A stretch of DNA of 13,021 nt, taken from an uncultured Clostridium sp. GTDB taxonomy: Bacteria > Bacillota > Clostridia > Lachnospirales > Lachnospiraceae. Numbering within the stretch: position 1 is the first letter of the stretch; each line of letters opens with the position of its first letter. Of the stretch, positions 12,179 to 13,021 are shown piece after piece. Location of the stretch: positions 1 through 13,021 of the forward strand of contig USFH01000049.1 in the NCBI GenBank assembly GCA_900553925.1, written 5' to 3'. Both the position numbers and the translations under genes were made by a program. A model generated the notes under the pieces. That model searched no databases and had not been told where the DNA came from. It saw only the letters and a program-made list of their open reading frames with translations.

Positions 12179-13021
12179 ATGATTAACGAATTCTATAAGG
12201 ATATGACAGGAAAAGGTTCCGTGATCCGCCAGTTTTTTGACTATGCAAATAAGAAGGGCGCAGAGATTGGAATGGAGAATATCTATAATTTCTCTATTGG
12301 AAACCCTTCCGTACCTGTGCCACAGACATTTACGGATCGTATGATCGAACTGTTACAGACGGAAGATCCGGTGAAGCTGCACAGCTACAGCCCATCGCTT
12401 GGACTTCCATCTACGAGACAGGCGGTTGCCGATTCTTTGAATAAGCGTTTTGGCATGAACTACACGATGGATCACATCTTCATGACGAGTGCGGCAGCCA
12501 GTGCGCTCGCACATGCGCTTCGCTGCGTGACAAAGGACGGTGATGAGGTTATCACCTTCGCTCCGTACTTCCCGGAGTATGTTCCATATGTGACAGGTAC
12601 CGGTGCCAAGCTCACCGTGATTCCTGCGGATATTACTACATTCCAGATTAACTTCGAGGAGTTTGAGAAAGCCCTGAATCCAAATGTTCAGGCAATCCTG
12701 ATCAACTCTCCGAACAATCCTTCCGGTATTGTATATTCAACTGCCACGATCACGAAGCTGGCAGATATTCTGCGTGCAAAAGAGAAGGAATATGGACATC
12801 CGATATACCTGATCTCCGATGAGCCTTACCGTGAGATCGTATTTGCCGGTGTGGATGCACCATTTATCTCCAAGCTATACGAGAATACGATCTGCTGTTA
12901 TTCCTTCAGTAAGTCTGTGTCTCTGCCGGGTGAGCGTATCGGTTACATGGCAGTGAACCCAGCCTGCGAGGATGCGAAGCTTCTGGTACTTATGGCTGGT
13001 CAGATCTCCAGATTTACCGGA
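12179..13021 (+). CDS. Class I/II PLP-dependent aminotransferase (3' end beyond the window)
   Basis: The frame is open from the ATG at 12179 to the window edge, giving 281 residues of a protein that usually has about 380-430. The fold type I aminotransferase signatures are clear: NFSIGNPSVPVP (37-48), the NSPNNPSG loop with the PLP-contacting Asn (176-183), SDEPYREIVF (213-222) with Asp214 for the pyridine nitrogen, and YSFSKSVSLPGERIGYM (241-257), in which Lys245 is the predicted Schiff-base lysine and Arg253 a phosphate contact. Such enzymes move amino groups between amino acids and keto acids; the substrate cannot be assigned from the sequence. GAAAGGA precedes the ATG by about 8 bases. 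A long inverted repeat occupies the region directly upstream and may be part of its leader. Confidence 0.92.
   Translation, partial: MINEFYKDMTGKGSVIRQFFDYANKKGAEIGMENIYNFSIGNPSVPVPQTFTDRMIELLQTEDPVKLHSYSPSLGLPSTRQAVADSLNKRFGMNYTMDHIFMTSAAASALAHALRCVTKDGDEVITFAPYFPEYVPYVTGTGAKLTVIPADITTFQINFEEFEKALNPNVQAILINSPNNPSGIVYSTATITKLADILRAKEKEYGHPIYLISDEPYREIVFAGVDAPFISKLYENTICCYSFSKSVSLPGERIGYMAVNPACEDAKLLVLMAGQISRFTG

Overview
The window looks like a chromosomal segment of a Gram-positive, spore-forming Clostridia member, most likely Lachnospiraceae. The evidence is the large (Alu-domain-containing) SRP RNA beside tadA, a PdaA-type spore-cortex deacetylase, a clostridial-style MurG, strong AGGAGG-type ribosome binding sites and housekeeping promoters of the TTGACA/TATAAT kind. 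The family assignment is inference from protein style, not a search result. No phage, IS transposase, CRISPR array, tRNA or rRNA is visible.

Layout. 13-174 (-): a small low-complexity hydrophilic protein. 199-624: no gene, but two degenerate tandem repeats run into a 151-bp imperfect palindrome that ends just behind the next gene. 625-2396 (-): a three-helix membrane protein of unknown function whose stop codon overlaps the start of a PdaA-like polysaccharide deacetylase. 2678-4020 (+): a TSCPD-domain protein and MurG, closed by a strong bidirectional terminator. 4099-6217 (-): a Wzx/MurJ-like polysaccharide flippase and an HD-domain protein, separated by a terminator. 6333-6595 (-): SRP RNA, with a strong promoter whose -35 box overlaps the stop codon of tadA (6696-7211, -). 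7327-7872 (+): a RimJ/L-type GNAT acetyltransferase with a palindromic leader. 7890-8894 (-): a DUF6128-like protein preceded by its own promoter and a possible 11-residue leader peptide. 9115-10758 (-): tatD and rsmA as an operon. 10984-11577 (+): a very small soluble chemoreceptor-like protein. 11578-12178: about 600 bp without a gene, dominated by a 386-bp long inverted repeat with two internal perfect hairpins. 12179 to the end (+): a class I PLP aminotransferase cut by the window edge.

The genes fall into themes rather than one pathway. Cell envelope and spore wall: PdaA, MurG, flippase. Translation and protein targeting: TadA for tRNA wobble inosine, RsmA for 16S rRNA, SRP RNA for membrane targeting. 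Signalling: the mini chemoreceptor.

The least explained material is non-coding: the 386-bp inverted repeat ahead of the aminotransferase gene (a mobile palindromic element or a large structured leader RNA), and the repeat/palindrome block behind pdaA. The most unusual protein is the 197-residue membrane-less chemoreceptor with a shortened sensor and shortened signalling hairpin.
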